The notes beneath the pieces were generated by a model. The model ran no database searches. It was not told where the DNA came from and saw only the letters and a list, made by a program, of their open reading frames with translations. DNA of 64,000 nucleotides from Phycisphaerales bacterium PN19_bin_20 (GTDB lineage Bacteria > Planctomycetota > Phycisphaerae > Phycisphaerales > UBA1924), in NCBI GenBank assembly GCA_021173225.1, contig JAJOLK010000015.1, forward strand, positions 1 through 64,000, in the 5' to 3' direction. Below are positions 17,384-30,092 of this stretch, one piece after another (positions within the stretch are counted from its first letter, which is position 1; every line of letters begins with the position of its first letter). The position numbers and the translations under genes were made by a program.

Positions 17384-17405
17384 AAAAAAACCTCCTTTGC
17401 GGAGG
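17384..17405 (-). terminator. Terminator of the PfkB kinase gene
   Basis: On the minus strand, CCTCC-loop-GGAGG followed by TTTTTTT, 83 bases past the stop at 17489. The rest of 17166-17488 is comparatively AT-rich (it includes GTATATAC) and may hold the promoter of tandem paralogue 3, but no convincing pair of boxes was found. Confidence 0.85.
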
Positions 17406-17488
17406 GTAGTACGATAGATCGTTTGATTTTTGAAAGTAAAATGGGCCGTTAGCAGTTGGGGCCGCGTCTGTGGTAGACGTGGCGGGCG

Positions 17489-18514
17489 TTAGGCGATGCG
17501 GGTCATTTTGGCGAAAGCCTTGTGACGCTTCTTGAGCTCACCGGCCTTGAGCGACTGGAGGCGGGCCAACGAAAAGCTCTCGATATTGAAGCTTGCGACG
17601 ACGGTGCCGTGGCTGGCAGCGACGAGCAGCTCCTTGAGCTGGCCCTTGCGGCCACCCTTGCTGGTGGCGAGATAGCCCATGAGGCCGCCGGCGAAGCTGT
17701 CACCCGCGCCGGTGGGGTCGATGACCTGCTCAGCGGGGTAGGCCGGGAGTGCGGCGATGCCGTCTTGGTGGACGAGGATGCAGCCGTGCTCGCCCTTTTT
17801 GACGACGACGAACTTCATGCCGCGGGCTTTGGGCTTGCCAGCCTTGGCGCCCTTGGCGTTTGACTTGGTGTCGGTCTTGGCGTTGGTCTTGGCGTTGGTC
17901 TTGGCGTTGGTTTTAGCGGAAGAGCTGAAGGTTTCGAGGATGTGCTTGGCGGCGGTAACGGGGTTCTTTTTGCCGGTAAACAGCTCTGCTTCGTCGTAGT
18001 TGAGCACGAGCCCGTCGACGCGCGCGAGGAGCTTTTCAAGGTCAGCGCGGGCGGTGTTGATCCAGAGGTCCATGGTGTCGGCTACGGCCAGCTCGCACTC
18101 GGGAAGCTGGTCGAGGAAGCCGGCCTGCACGGCGGGGTGGCTGTTGGCGAGAAAGACCACGCGGCTGTCGGTGAACTTTTTGGGGATCGCGGGCGGGCGT
18201 TCGGCCAAGACGCCAAGCTCAGTAAAGAGCGTGTCGCGCGAGTTCATGTCGGCGCGGTATTTGCCGCCCCAGGCGAAGGTTTTGCTGCCCTTGCGGATCT
18301 CAAGGCCGGAGGTGTCAACGCCCTTGAACCCGGTGAGGACCTTGCGGAACTTCTCGGGGAGGTCATCGCCGGCGGCCGCGACCAGGCGGACCTTGCCATA
18401 GAAGGACGCTGCGGCGGCGAAGTAGGTCGCCGATCCGCCGAGGGTCTTCTCGGCCTTGCCTGTGGGGGTTTGGACGGTATCGATGCCGATGGTGCCGGTG
18501 ACAATCAGTGACAT
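17489..18514 (-). CDS. PfkB-family sugar/nucleoside kinase
   Basis: ATP-dependent carbohydrate kinase of the ribokinase fold, 341 residues. The N-terminal LGGSATYFAAAASFYG and VAAAGDD are the substrate-binding glycine motif region, and DPTGAGDSFAGG (about 266-277) is PfkB signature 2 with catalytic Asp272. GLEI, NYDEAELF and VVKKGEHGCIL follow the family order. Between about 198 and 228, where the fold has a surface loop, lies a lysine-rich insert with repeats of AKTN (coded by a 12-bp tandem repeat near 17873-17914) that no standard family member has. The substrate could be ribose, adenosine or a hexose; unresolved. A terminator follows at 17384. Confidence 0.88.
   Translation of the reverse strand: MSLIVTGTIGIDTVQTPTGKAEKTLGGSATYFAAAASFYGKVRLVAAAGDDLPEKFRKVLTGFKGVDTSGLEIRKGSKTFAWGGKYRADMNSRDTLFTELGVLAERPPAIPKKFTDSRVVFLANSHPAVQAGFLDQLPECELAVADTMDLWINTARADLEKLLARVDGLVLNYDEAELFTGKKNPVTAAKHILETFSSSAKTNAKTNAKTNAKTDTKSNAKGAKAGKPKARGMKFVVVKKGEHGCILVHQDGIAALPAYPAEQVIDPTGAGDSFAGGLMGYLATSKGGRKGQLKELLVAASHGTVVASFNIESFSLARLQSLKAGELKKRHKAFAKMTRIA
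17873..17914 (-). repeat. 12-bp tandem repeats coding AKTN units
   Basis: GGTCTTGGCGTT on the plus strand is repeated about three and a half times with minor changes and codes the Lys/Asn/Thr/Ala insert in the PfkB-family kinase. Confidence 0.9.
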
Positions 18515-18651
18515 AGGCCGAGACGGTAGGCGTGCATGGAAGCGGTTGGTGCGGCAGAGGGTGAGGGCGCGGGCGGCGGCTGTTCAGAGGGCAATGCTGG
18601 GATGTTGCTGTGTCTTTGGTGAGTGAGGCGCTGGGTAGGTTGGCCGTGAGT

Positions 18652-19443
18652 TCAGGCGCGGGCGAGGGGTGTGTTGACCAGGTGCTCTGCGAGGAACCAG
18701 GCGTGCAGCTCGGCGGTGCGGATGATGTTGGAGACGATGACGTCGTTGGTGCCGTGGTCGCCAAGCTCAGCGGCTTTGTCGGCAGCGTTGCGTGCGTCGG
18801 TGAGGATGAGCTCGATGGCTTCAAGGAGCCTTGAGAGCATGGCAGGCACCTCTTCGCAGCCGTCGGGCGCGCGTGGGATCTGGGTGAGTTCGGCGGCGTG
18901 TCGTGGGTCGCCGACGGCGATCCCGCCAAGACTTTGGATGCGTTCGGCGATGGTGTCAACGAGCGCGACCTGCTCACCGGCGAGTTTGTCCAGGAGAAGG
19001 TGCAGCGGATAGAAGGTCGGCCCGCGCATGAGCCAGTGGTGCTTTTTGTAGAGAGCGTTGAGGATTTGAGCGTCGGCCAGGAGAGAGTTGAGGCGCTGGC
19101 AGCAGTACGAGCGGGTGTCGTGAGCGAGGGCAAGTGGGAAGAGGCGAACGGTACCGAAGGCTTGGATCTCGACGCCGTGCTGATGAAGCCCGGGCTGGCT
19201 ATGTATGGAGGCGTTGGGGCGGTTGGGAAGCTGGACGCGGCTGGTGGCGGAGTGCGACTTGTTGAGGTCTGGCGTGTTGAGGTCTGGTGTGGGGAGCTCG
19301 GGCGTGGCGGCGGCGGGCGTGGTGAGCTCGGGCTTGGTGAGCTCGGGCTTGGCGAGCTCGGGCGAGGCGGCGGCGGGCGCAAAGGTCGAGTCGGCGGGCG
19401 GGATGTTCGAAGTTCCGAAAGTTGGTGGCGTGGCGGAAGGCAT
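18652..19443 (-). CDS. dps: Dps-like ferritin with Pro/Thr-rich N-terminal extension
   Basis: Protects DNA and stores iron by oxidising Fe(II) with peroxide. The ferritin-like core (last 160 or so residues) has LNALYKKHHWLMRGPTFYPLHLLLDKLAGEQ, matching the Dps pattern of two histidines and an aspartate/glutamate set that form the intersubunit ferroxidase site, then DTIAERIQSLGG. Before it lies an extension of about 85 residues with repeats such as PELTKPELTTP, absent from usual 160-190 residue Dps. Many Dps proteins have short basic DNA-binding tails; this one is neutral and Pro/Thr-rich. Start ATG 19443 with AAGG upstream is preferred; an earlier start at 19509 is possible. Confidence 0.8.
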   Translation of the reverse strand: MPSATPPTFGTSNIPPADSTFAPAAASPELAKPELTKPELTTPAAATPELPTPDLNTPDLNKSHSATSRVQLPNRPNASIHSQPGLHQHGVEIQAFGTVRLFPLALAHDTRSYCCQRLNSLLADAQILNALYKKHHWLMRGPTFYPLHLLLDKLAGEQVALVDTIAERIQSLGGIAVGDPRHAAELTQIPRAPDGCEEVPAMLSRLLEAIELILTDARNAADKAAELGDHGTNDVIVSNIIRTAELHAWFLAEHLVNTPLARA

Positions 19444-19597
19444 GGGGCTGGGCCTTGTGATTCCGGGGTGTGTGCGTCTTACCGACGGCGCCGAGGCGGG
19501 TGGCAACAAAGCAGCGGCGGAGGCTTTCGCGGTTCGCCGCTGGGTGTGAGCTCATGTCGCCTGCGCTGGCGGGTGTGCGCGACGCGGGCGGATCCTC

Positions 19598-20050
19598 TTA
19601 GACATAGCGGTTGCCGAGGGAGTAGTGCGGGTAGGCCGGGTAGCGGTACGACTCTCCCCAGAAGGGTGAGTAGTCATAATAGCCGTAGAGGCTATTGTAA
19701 TAGTTAAGGTCGACCATTTCGGGGTTGTACGCGGGTGCGTTGACGAACTTGTTGCGGTCGTGGTTGATGTGGACGACCTTGGCCTCGATCCAGCTGATGG
19801 CGTCGACCGGGATGAGGAAGTGGGTCTTGCCCATGCCCAAAAAGCCGCCGGACGAGACGCGAATGAAGCGGACTTTGTGCTGCTCGGCATCGATCAGCAG
19901 GTCATCGATCTCGCCCAGGGCCTCGCCCATGGAGTCAACGACCTTGCGGCCGCGGATGTCCTCACCTGGGCTTGAGAGGGTGAATTCGGTGTCGCTAAGG
20001 TTGAGGATGTTGGGCTGCGCGGTAGATTGTCCGTGGGGGGCGGCGGTCAT
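19598..20050 (-). CDS. PRC-barrel domain protein
   Basis: 150 residues; ATG at 20050 preceded by AAGGAGT. Contains a PRC-barrel-type core: SDTEFTLSSPGEDIRGRKVVDSMGEALGEIDDLLIDAEQHKVRFIRVSSG, the GRKV.D..GE..G.IDDLLID pattern shared with photosynthetic reaction-centre H subunits and RimM, then FLIPVDAISWIE. The C-terminus is unusually aromatic (YYNSLYGYYDYSPFWGESYRYPAYPHYSLGNRY), maybe a membrane or surface tether. A soluble cytoplasmic or envelope-associated adaptor of unknown function; stress-related roles are common for this group. It is encoded divergently from the glycosyltransferase gene at 20495. Confidence 0.75.
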   Translation of the reverse strand: MTAAPHGQSTAQPNILNLSDTEFTLSSPGEDIRGRKVVDSMGEALGEIDDLLIDAEQHKVRFIRVSSGGFLGMGKTHFLIPVDAISWIEAKVVHINHDRNKFVNAPAYNPEMVDLNYYNSLYGYYDYSPFWGESYRYPAYPHYSLGNRYV

Positions 20051-20494
20051 GGTGTGGACTCCTTGAGTGCGACCCGGGGCGTGAGCGCCGAGGCGCGGTG
20101 TGGGGCTCTGGCCGTGGCACCCGCGGCCCACTGTGCCGAGCATGAGGGTTCAGGTCGCTCTTGGTGAGCGCGGGGTTGACTACGGGGCTTGCGCGCCGTG
20201 AGCCAACGAAGGTGAACAGAAGATGATGGTCGCGCGGGGCGCGATTGACCATCAAGCAGGGTTCCGGGGTCTGCGGCAAACTCACCGCGCTGCGAAGAGG
20301 GATAGTGACGAGCCGCGCACGAAGGCTCGGTGACGGCGACGCACGCGGGCCGACCGGCCGGGGTGGCAACGCTCGATGCGTGTGGAGCCTTTGAGGCGGG
20401 TTGTGCAAAGGGGCGTGCGGGCGTCGCGAGCGGGCGACGCGAGATGATTGCGCGATGAAGCCGCGATGGCGCGGCGATCGGCTAGCCTTGGCGC
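20051..20494. other. Divergent intergenic region, GC-rich
   Basis: 444 bases between the divergent PRC-barrel and GT87-like genes. It must hold both promoters, but I see no clear -35/-10 pairs. TTGACT (about 20173) and TTGACC (about 20245) lack good -10 partners. A GCGGGCGTCGCGAGCGGGCGACGC hairpin-like stretch lies near 20417. Confidence 0.4.
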
Positions 20495-21817
20495 ATGAGC
20501 GAGCCGGCACTGAGCAAGCGCGACAGAGGGCAGATCATCGCGGCGTGGATTGGGTGGGCGGTGCTTGCGGGGGTGATGGCAGGGATTGTCGCGAGCGACC
20601 CGGTTTCACGCTCGGTGACGGGGAACTATCGCAACGCGTCGGACCTGTTCTGGGCCGGCGAGCCGATGTACAGCGCGGGGCGGCACGGGTGGCTCTACTT
20701 GCCAAACTCGGCGCTGCTGTACTCGGCGTTTACGCTGGGGCCGCGGTGGTTTGGCGAGGCGCTGTACCGCGTGCTGATCACGATGCTCTACGCGTGGGGG
20801 CTGTGGCGCGTGGCGCGGATGGCCAGCCCGCGCGGTAAAGGTGATTACTTCCCGGTAATGACGCTGCTGGCGATTCCATGCGCGGCGGGCGCGATCCGCA
20901 ACGGTCAGATGAACATCCCGCTTGGCGCGTGCATGGCGCTTGCAGCGGACGCGCTGTGGCGCTGGCGCGATTGGTCAGCCGTGGCGTGGCTGACGCTGGG
21001 GCTGCTGACCAAGCCGCTGGGGCTGGTGATGATGATGCTGGCGGGGGCGTTGCGGCCGCGAACGCTGGTGCCGATGGGCTTGTTGGTTGTGGCGAGCCTG
21101 AGCCTGCCGTTTTTGAAGCCCGAGTGGGGCTATGTGATCGAGCAGTACCGAGCAGGGATCGCGAAGGTGCTGGAGGCTGGCGATCCTGGGCGGGATCGGT
21201 TTGCGGATGTAGGTGGGATGCTGGCGACGATGGGGATTGATGTGCCAGCGGACGTGCTGACGGTCGTGCGCGCGGCGGCGGCGGTGGGCGTGCTGGCGCT
21301 TTCGTGGGTCGCGCTGCGCAATAGCGGTGCGGACCCGATCGCGACGTGGCGCCGATGGTTCGATAGAGCCGGGCTGGTAAAGCGTGCAGTGACCGGCGCG
21401 AGCGCGGGCGTGGGGACCAGTGCGGGCGGGTCATCACCGCAGGCACCGGGGGAGGGCCAAGCTCATGCTCATGCACAGGCACGAGCGCAGGGACACAACC
21501 CAACTCAAGCGCAAGCCTTGGCGTGGGTGCTGGTGCTGGGGCTGGCCAGCGGGTACTTGATGTTGTTCAACCCGCGGACGGAGGGCGTGAGCTATCCGAT
21601 CCTGATGCCGGCACTGACGGCCGTTGCGTGCTGGACGCTGTTCTCGTGCAAGGCGGTAGGGCGCGGTATGCTGCTGATTGGACTGGGGGTGGTGATGGGC
21701 GTGGCGCACGCGTTCTTCAAAGGTGGCGACACGCTGCTGCGGCCGCTGGGCACGGCGGTGTTCATGGGCGTGTTGGTGTGGGAAGTCGTCCGCGGCTCAC
21801 GCGCTTCGCGGGCCTGA
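20495..21817 (+). CDS. GT87-like membrane glycosyltransferase
   Basis: A polytopic membrane protein of 440 residues (about ten hydrophobic segments) like the glycosyltransferase family 87 / DUF2029 mannosyltransferases that use polyprenyl-phosphate sugars. Visible signs: an early periplasmic-facing FYxGxxL-like segment ASDLFWAGEPMYSAGRHGWLYLPNSALLYSAFTLGP with the aspartate expected to be catalytic, IRNGQMNIPLG, and GLLTKPLGLVMMML. The 'GQMN' and 'KP' spacing is family-like. A charged, low-complexity cytoplasmic loop (about 295-345: HAHAQARAQ...) splits the last helices. Start ATG lies just after GCCTTGGCGC. No operon partner; role in envelope glycan or extracellular polysaccharide is inferred. 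Confidence 0.7.
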   Translation: MSEPALSKRDRGQIIAAWIGWAVLAGVMAGIVASDPVSRSVTGNYRNASDLFWAGEPMYSAGRHGWLYLPNSALLYSAFTLGPRWFGEALYRVLITMLYAWGLWRVARMASPRGKGDYFPVMTLLAIPCAAGAIRNGQMNIPLGACMALAADALWRWRDWSAVAWLTLGLLTKPLGLVMMMLAGALRPRTLVPMGLLVVASLSLPFLKPEWGYVIEQYRAGIAKVLEAGDPGRDRFADVGGMLATMGIDVPADVLTVVRAAAAVGVLALSWVALRNSGADPIATWRRWFDRAGLVKRAVTGASAGVGTSAGGSSPQAPGEGQAHAHAQARAQGHNPTQAQALAWVLVLGLASGYLMLFNPRTEGVSYPILMPALTAVACWTLFSCKAVGRGMLLIGLGVVMGVAHAFFKGGDTLLRPLGTAVFMGVLVWEVVRGSRASRA

Positions 21818-21901
21818 GCATCTACGGACTCGCGGCGAGGTTGCGGCGAGCGGACCGCACGAAGACGGGCCGCCGGAGGATGCAACTGGAAACTGCGGCG
21901 A

Positions 21902-22115
21902 GAGACTGCGATAAGACCTTGCGGTGAGGGAATGCGATAGGACAGTGCGGCTCAAGAATGCGATAGGACATCGCAGCGCGAGAATACGATAGACCTTGCG
22001 GTGAGGGAATGCGATAGGACAGTGCGGCTAAAGAATGCGATAGGACATCGCAGCGCGAGACTGCGATAAGACCTTGCGGTGAGAGAGTGCGGCAGTACAG
22101 TGCGGTGCGAGTGCG
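21902..22115. repeat. Tandem array of 77-78 bp units with ~25 bp subrepeats
   Basis: Unit 1 runs 21902-21979, unit 2 21980-22056 and a partial third from 22057 to about 22115. Each unit contains three shorter parts: GAxxxTGCGATAxGACCTTGCGGT, GAGGGAATGCGATAGGACAGTGCGG and AAGAATGCGATAGGACATCGCAGCGC. The units are contiguous. TGCGATAGGAC and the partly complementary GACATCGCA recur every 25 bases or so. Confidence 0.9.
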
Positions 22116-22691
22116 GCCACATACCAGCGCGGCTCATAAAACCCGACGGCTGCTGCGATGGCCCAAGCGCCCGCTTACGAAGAATCAAGACGGCTCTCCG
22201 GTACTCTTCAAATCAAGCGCGGCGTTCGTGCGACACGAAAGAGTTTCGCTCGAGCGACCCTGTCAGCACGTCAAGCTGAAACCCGCAGCGGGTGCGGGGA
22301 CTTTACGCGGCGTCCTTACCTAACAAACAACGACCCAGCGCGAGGCGGGCAGTGATTATCGAAGCCTGGTGCCAGCGGAGACGCCACAGGCACGGGAGAC
22401 GCCCACTCGCAGTTCGCCCAGCAGAATCACGCTCACCAGCAGCGACTTCATTAGCGAGGGATGCCAAATATGAAGATGGCGTGGCGGTCTCGGAGGCGAC
22501 TGGGTTCGTGACCGATGGCCGCTGAGCTTCTGGCCCTAATGAGCAGCCGGAAGCCGGCGGACCAACGAAGAAGCGGTCCAGCGCGGGCGCGGGCCGGAAC
22601 GGGGACGGCCCAGCATGAGCGCGGACCAGAACGGGTACTAGCCAGTATGGGAGAGCGGGCCAGTAAATGGGAAGGGTCAGAACGGTCGCGG
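22116..22691. other. Apparently noncoding spacer before the rRNA unit
   Basis: No convincing coding frame, tRNA or known RNA. The stretch 22550-22690 has loosely repeated GGACCAGAACGG, GGGCCGGAACGG and GGGTCAGAACGG elements, suggesting degenerate repeats. Base composition is near that of the surroundings. Confidence 0.5.
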
Positions 22692-22693
22692 GC

Positions 22694-22733
22694 AAAAATA
22701 AAAGAGCCCTCCCAGGTTTACCTGAAAGGGCTC
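22694..22733 (-). terminator. Terminator of the 23S-5S rRNA unit
   Basis: On the minus strand GAGCCCT-TT-CAGGT/ACCTG-GG-AGGGCTC forms a long stem and is followed by TTTTATTTTT. It starts 5 bases beyond the 5S 3' end. Confidence 0.95.
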
Positions 22734-22737
22734 AAAA

Positions 22738-22843
22738 GCCGGCGACGACCTACTTTCCCGCTGAGCAGTATCATCGGCCCCCTTGGCTTAACTGCTGTGT
22801 TCGGGATGGGAACAGGTGTTTCCCAAGGGGTGAGGTCACCGAC
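22738..22843 (-). rRNA. rrf: 5S ribosomal RNA
   Basis: Minus strand. The sequence has the conserved 5S centre CCATCCCGAACACAGCAGTTAAG and GGGAAAGTAGGTCGTCGCC near the 3' end. Ends were set by the closing helix: GTCGGTGAC at the 5' end pairs with GTCGCCGGC at the 3' end over 9 base pairs. Length about 106. It is downstream of 23S in one transcription unit, with a 168-base spacer containing no tRNA. Confidence 0.93.
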
Positions 22844-23011
22844 AAATCACACCGACGGCGTTAGCCGCCGGCATGAGGATGCCAGAGATCAGCGGATACC
22901 GGACTCGATGGTCCGACTGGACGACGCTCCAAGATCGAGCGTTTGATAACAATCTATACTCGTGAATTGCGGATCATCGAACCGGTCGGGCGAGCAGAGC
23001 TCGCGGCGAAC

Positions 23012-25752
<2,741 letters not shown>

Positions 25753-25941
25753 CATCGCCGTGAAACTCGGGCACAGCTTACGCTGAACCCTTGCTTCCCG
25801 CTCTGGCCTTGGCTCCGCAATTAATTGAGTACGATTGTTTTTCAGTTACGCTCGATTGCCTCGGCATATCGTCCAAACATGTCGAGCCTCACGCAAGGGA
25901 ATTACCCCAAGCGATCGCTCGCATGTTATCCGCTGCTCTCT

Positions 25942-25957
25942 GGTTCTCAAAGAACTG
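25942..25957 (-). promoter_or_regulatory. boxA-like antitermination element in the 23S leader
   Basis: Minus-strand CAGTTCTTTGAGAACC resembles rRNA boxA (TGCTCTTTAACAA type), placed about 190 bases before the 23S 5' end. A GGCCGGGC-TT-GCCCGGTC hairpin lies just upstream of it, as in many rRNA leaders (about 25957-25974). Confidence 0.5.
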
Positions 25958-26055
25958 ACCGGGCAAGCCCGGCCACTTCACTCACCGACGAAGACTGAAC
26001 CTCGCCGCTGAGTTCCCCGCCAGACTCGCCTCGCGGCTTATCCGGTGGGGTGGAG

Positions 26056-26083
26056 AGTTTATCCCCGGCCCTTCCATCGTCAA
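26056..26083 (-). promoter_or_regulatory. Candidate promoter of the 23S-5S unit
   Basis: On the minus strand TTGACG (26078-26083) and TAAACT (26056-26061) are separated by 16 bases, about 300 bases before the 23S. The -35 box is near perfect, and the boxA-like element lies downstream in the expected leader. Confidence 0.55.
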
Positions 26084-26458
26084 GCTCTCTTCAACTTTTC
26101 TTTTTACAGAACACCGAACAGAATTCGAGTCCACGCAAACCTGCGCTTATGTCGTAGTTTTTCGCACTCTGTCCACACCTTCCGACACCCACCGCGGCCG
26201 CGCGGCAACTCTCGGGGGGCAGATAGGTAAAACACCCGTTGTCCAGCCGTTGGTTTCCGCGACCGCCTAGAGTTTTTCGCATCATCCGGCTGCCGGGCCT
26301 CGCGCAGCACGGTGCCAATGAGGCACTTCGGGTTTCCGTAGGACTCGGCAAGGCCAGCAGGAGCGTTCATAAAGCCACCGCTGGCACAGTCCCGCCGCCC
26401 AGAGGACGTTCGGTTCAGGTCGAAGGAGCCTGTCTCGTCCCGGGGCGGGCCTGCGTGC
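26084..26458. other. Spacer upstream of the rRNA promoter
   Basis: 375 bases between the rRNA promoter and the stop codon of the glycine-rich gene that ends at 26459. An AT-richer start (TCAACTTTTCTTTTTACAG) could be an UP-type element for the rRNA promoter (26087-26107). I see no gene or RNA in the rest. Confidence 0.5.
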
Positions 26459-28657
<2,199 letters not shown>

Positions 28658-28790
28658 TGGTCTGTTCCTCGGGCCCGGGCTTGCTGCGCGGGCCGCGCGT
28701 GTGCAATCGTGTCCTGATCGGTCGTCAACGCTCTACGCCACGCCCACTACCACTTGCTCGACCTGCGGCATCACACCTCGTGCTCGGCTT

Positions 28791-30092
28791 TCAGCCGCCC
28801 ACGGGAATCGGTACCGGTGCGCCGCCGGGTGCGCCGGGCGCGTCAGACCCGTCGGGCGGGGTGATGCCCATGCCGGCCTTGACGTCCTTGGGCATCAGCG
28901 CCTCGGTCCACCCGCGCAGCCACACCGTCTCGACGCTTAGTGTCGCGCGAGTCACGTGTTCGGGCCCGTAGTAAAACCCGCGTGAGAGCTCGGTACCTGT
29001 ATCAACGCTCGCGACGCTCACGCCCAGCACGGTCATCAGGTTGGTCTTGCCGATCGCGTCGATCAGCCTGGGCAGGTCCTTGGTCGAAACGACCACGACC
29101 AAGTCGGCCCTGCGGACGTCGTACATCGGCCCGCTGCGCCGACCGGTGAAGCTCAGCGCATAGTCGGGCTGGCTCTGGTCGATCGTCGGCGCCGGATTGG
29201 CCGGGTCGGCCACCGCCGGGACGGCCCCGGGCAGCACCGTGACGCGCTCAAAGCGCTTGACCGGCGCCGCCGCGACGCCAACGTTGACCGCCGCCTCGTT
29301 AGCCAGCGCCACCGCGCGGGCCAGGTCCTCTTGTACCCAGAACGCAGTCTGCCAGTCCCAGCACTGGGCCATCGTCGGGACCGCCTCGTCGCCGGTCATC
29401 ACGCCGATGTCAAACGCGCTGATATCCGCGTAGACCACGAAGCGCTGGGCGTTGTTGCGGTACATCTGAAGCCGCACCGCCAGCAGGTCGGCCGCGAGCT
29501 CCTTGGCCTGCTCGGGCGTGATCTTGCTGGAGTCGGCGGCATCGGGGCCAAGGCGCTGCAGGAACTCGGTCTGGCGGTCGCGCAAACGTCCGGCGACGTC
29601 CGCCGGCTCGACCGGCGTGCCGGCCCGCATGAGCTTGAGCAGCTCCTTCTGCGCTTGATGGTTGAACGCGCGGGCCATCTGCCGCGGCAGCACCTGGTTG
29701 CCCGCTGGCGGGTCGGGGAAGAGCCCCTCAACCAGCGGCTTCTTGCCCTGGCGGTTCTTCTCGACCGCGGCGGCGACGATCCCGCCGAGCTGGGTCATCT
29801 GGCGGTCGCGCGCCACGCGGAACTTCTCGATGGCGACCTCGTTGGGCGCGCCAAGGAAGTCCACGCCCGCGTCAGAGGCCGTCAGCCCGGGCAGCTTGTA
29901 GCTGATGTTGGGCTGCTGGAAGTCCTTCGCGTCGGCGTTGATCTTCTCCTGCGCCTGCTTCTTGACCGACTCGTTCATCGACAGGCTGGCAAAGACCATC
30001 CCGCCCACCGCGACGACCGGCACGGCCACGCAGGCTACCGGGACCCAGCGCTGCTTAACCACGTTGAGGATTGCTTGTACCTTCGGGTTCAC
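28791..30092 (-). CDS. Membrane-anchored protein coupled to pilM (PilO/PilN-like position)
   Basis: 433 residues. The start is a GTG at 30092 with GGAGGG about 7 bases before it; this GTG overlaps the pilM stop (GTGA), so translation is coupled. It starts VNPKVQAILNVVKQRW, then one membrane helix (about 17-37, VPVACVAVPVVAVGGMVFASL), then a helical region with lysine/glutamine-rich stretches and a C-terminal alpha/beta domain with VVVVSTKDLPRLIDAIGKTNLMTVLGVSVASVD. The single N-terminal helix, coiled coil and final ferredoxin-like part match the plan of PilO/GspM-type proteins. I infer an inner-membrane platform protein working with the PilM-like protein. No direct family match. Confidence 0.72.
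   Translation of the reverse strand: MNPKVQAILNVVKQRWVPVACVAVPVVAVGGMVFASLSMNESVKKQAQEKINADAKDFQQPNISYKLPGLTASDAGVDFLGAPNEVAIEKFRVARDRQMTQLGGIVAAAVEKNRQGKKPLVEGLFPDPPAGNQVLPRQMARAFNHQAQKELLKLMRAGTPVEPADVAGRLRDRQTEFLQRLGPDAADSSKITPEQAKELAADLLAVRLQMYRNNAQRFVVYADISAFDIGVMTGDEAVPTMAQCWDWQTAFWVQEDLARAVALANEAAVNVGVAAAPVKRFERVTVLPGAVPAVADPANPAPTIDQSQPDYALSFTGRRSGPMYDVRRADLVVVVSTKDLPRLIDAIGKTNLMTVLGVSVASVDTGTELSRGFYYGPEHVTRATLSVETVWLRGWTEALMPKDVKAGMGITPPDGSDAPGAPGGAPVPIPVGG

Noticed and set aside
21902..22115. CRISPR array
   Set aside because: The repeats are contiguous with no unique spacers of constant length, and no cas genes lie nearby.
22844..23011. tRNA gene between 23S and 5S
   Set aside because: No TTCGA loop, acceptor stem or CCA-type end was found on either strand.
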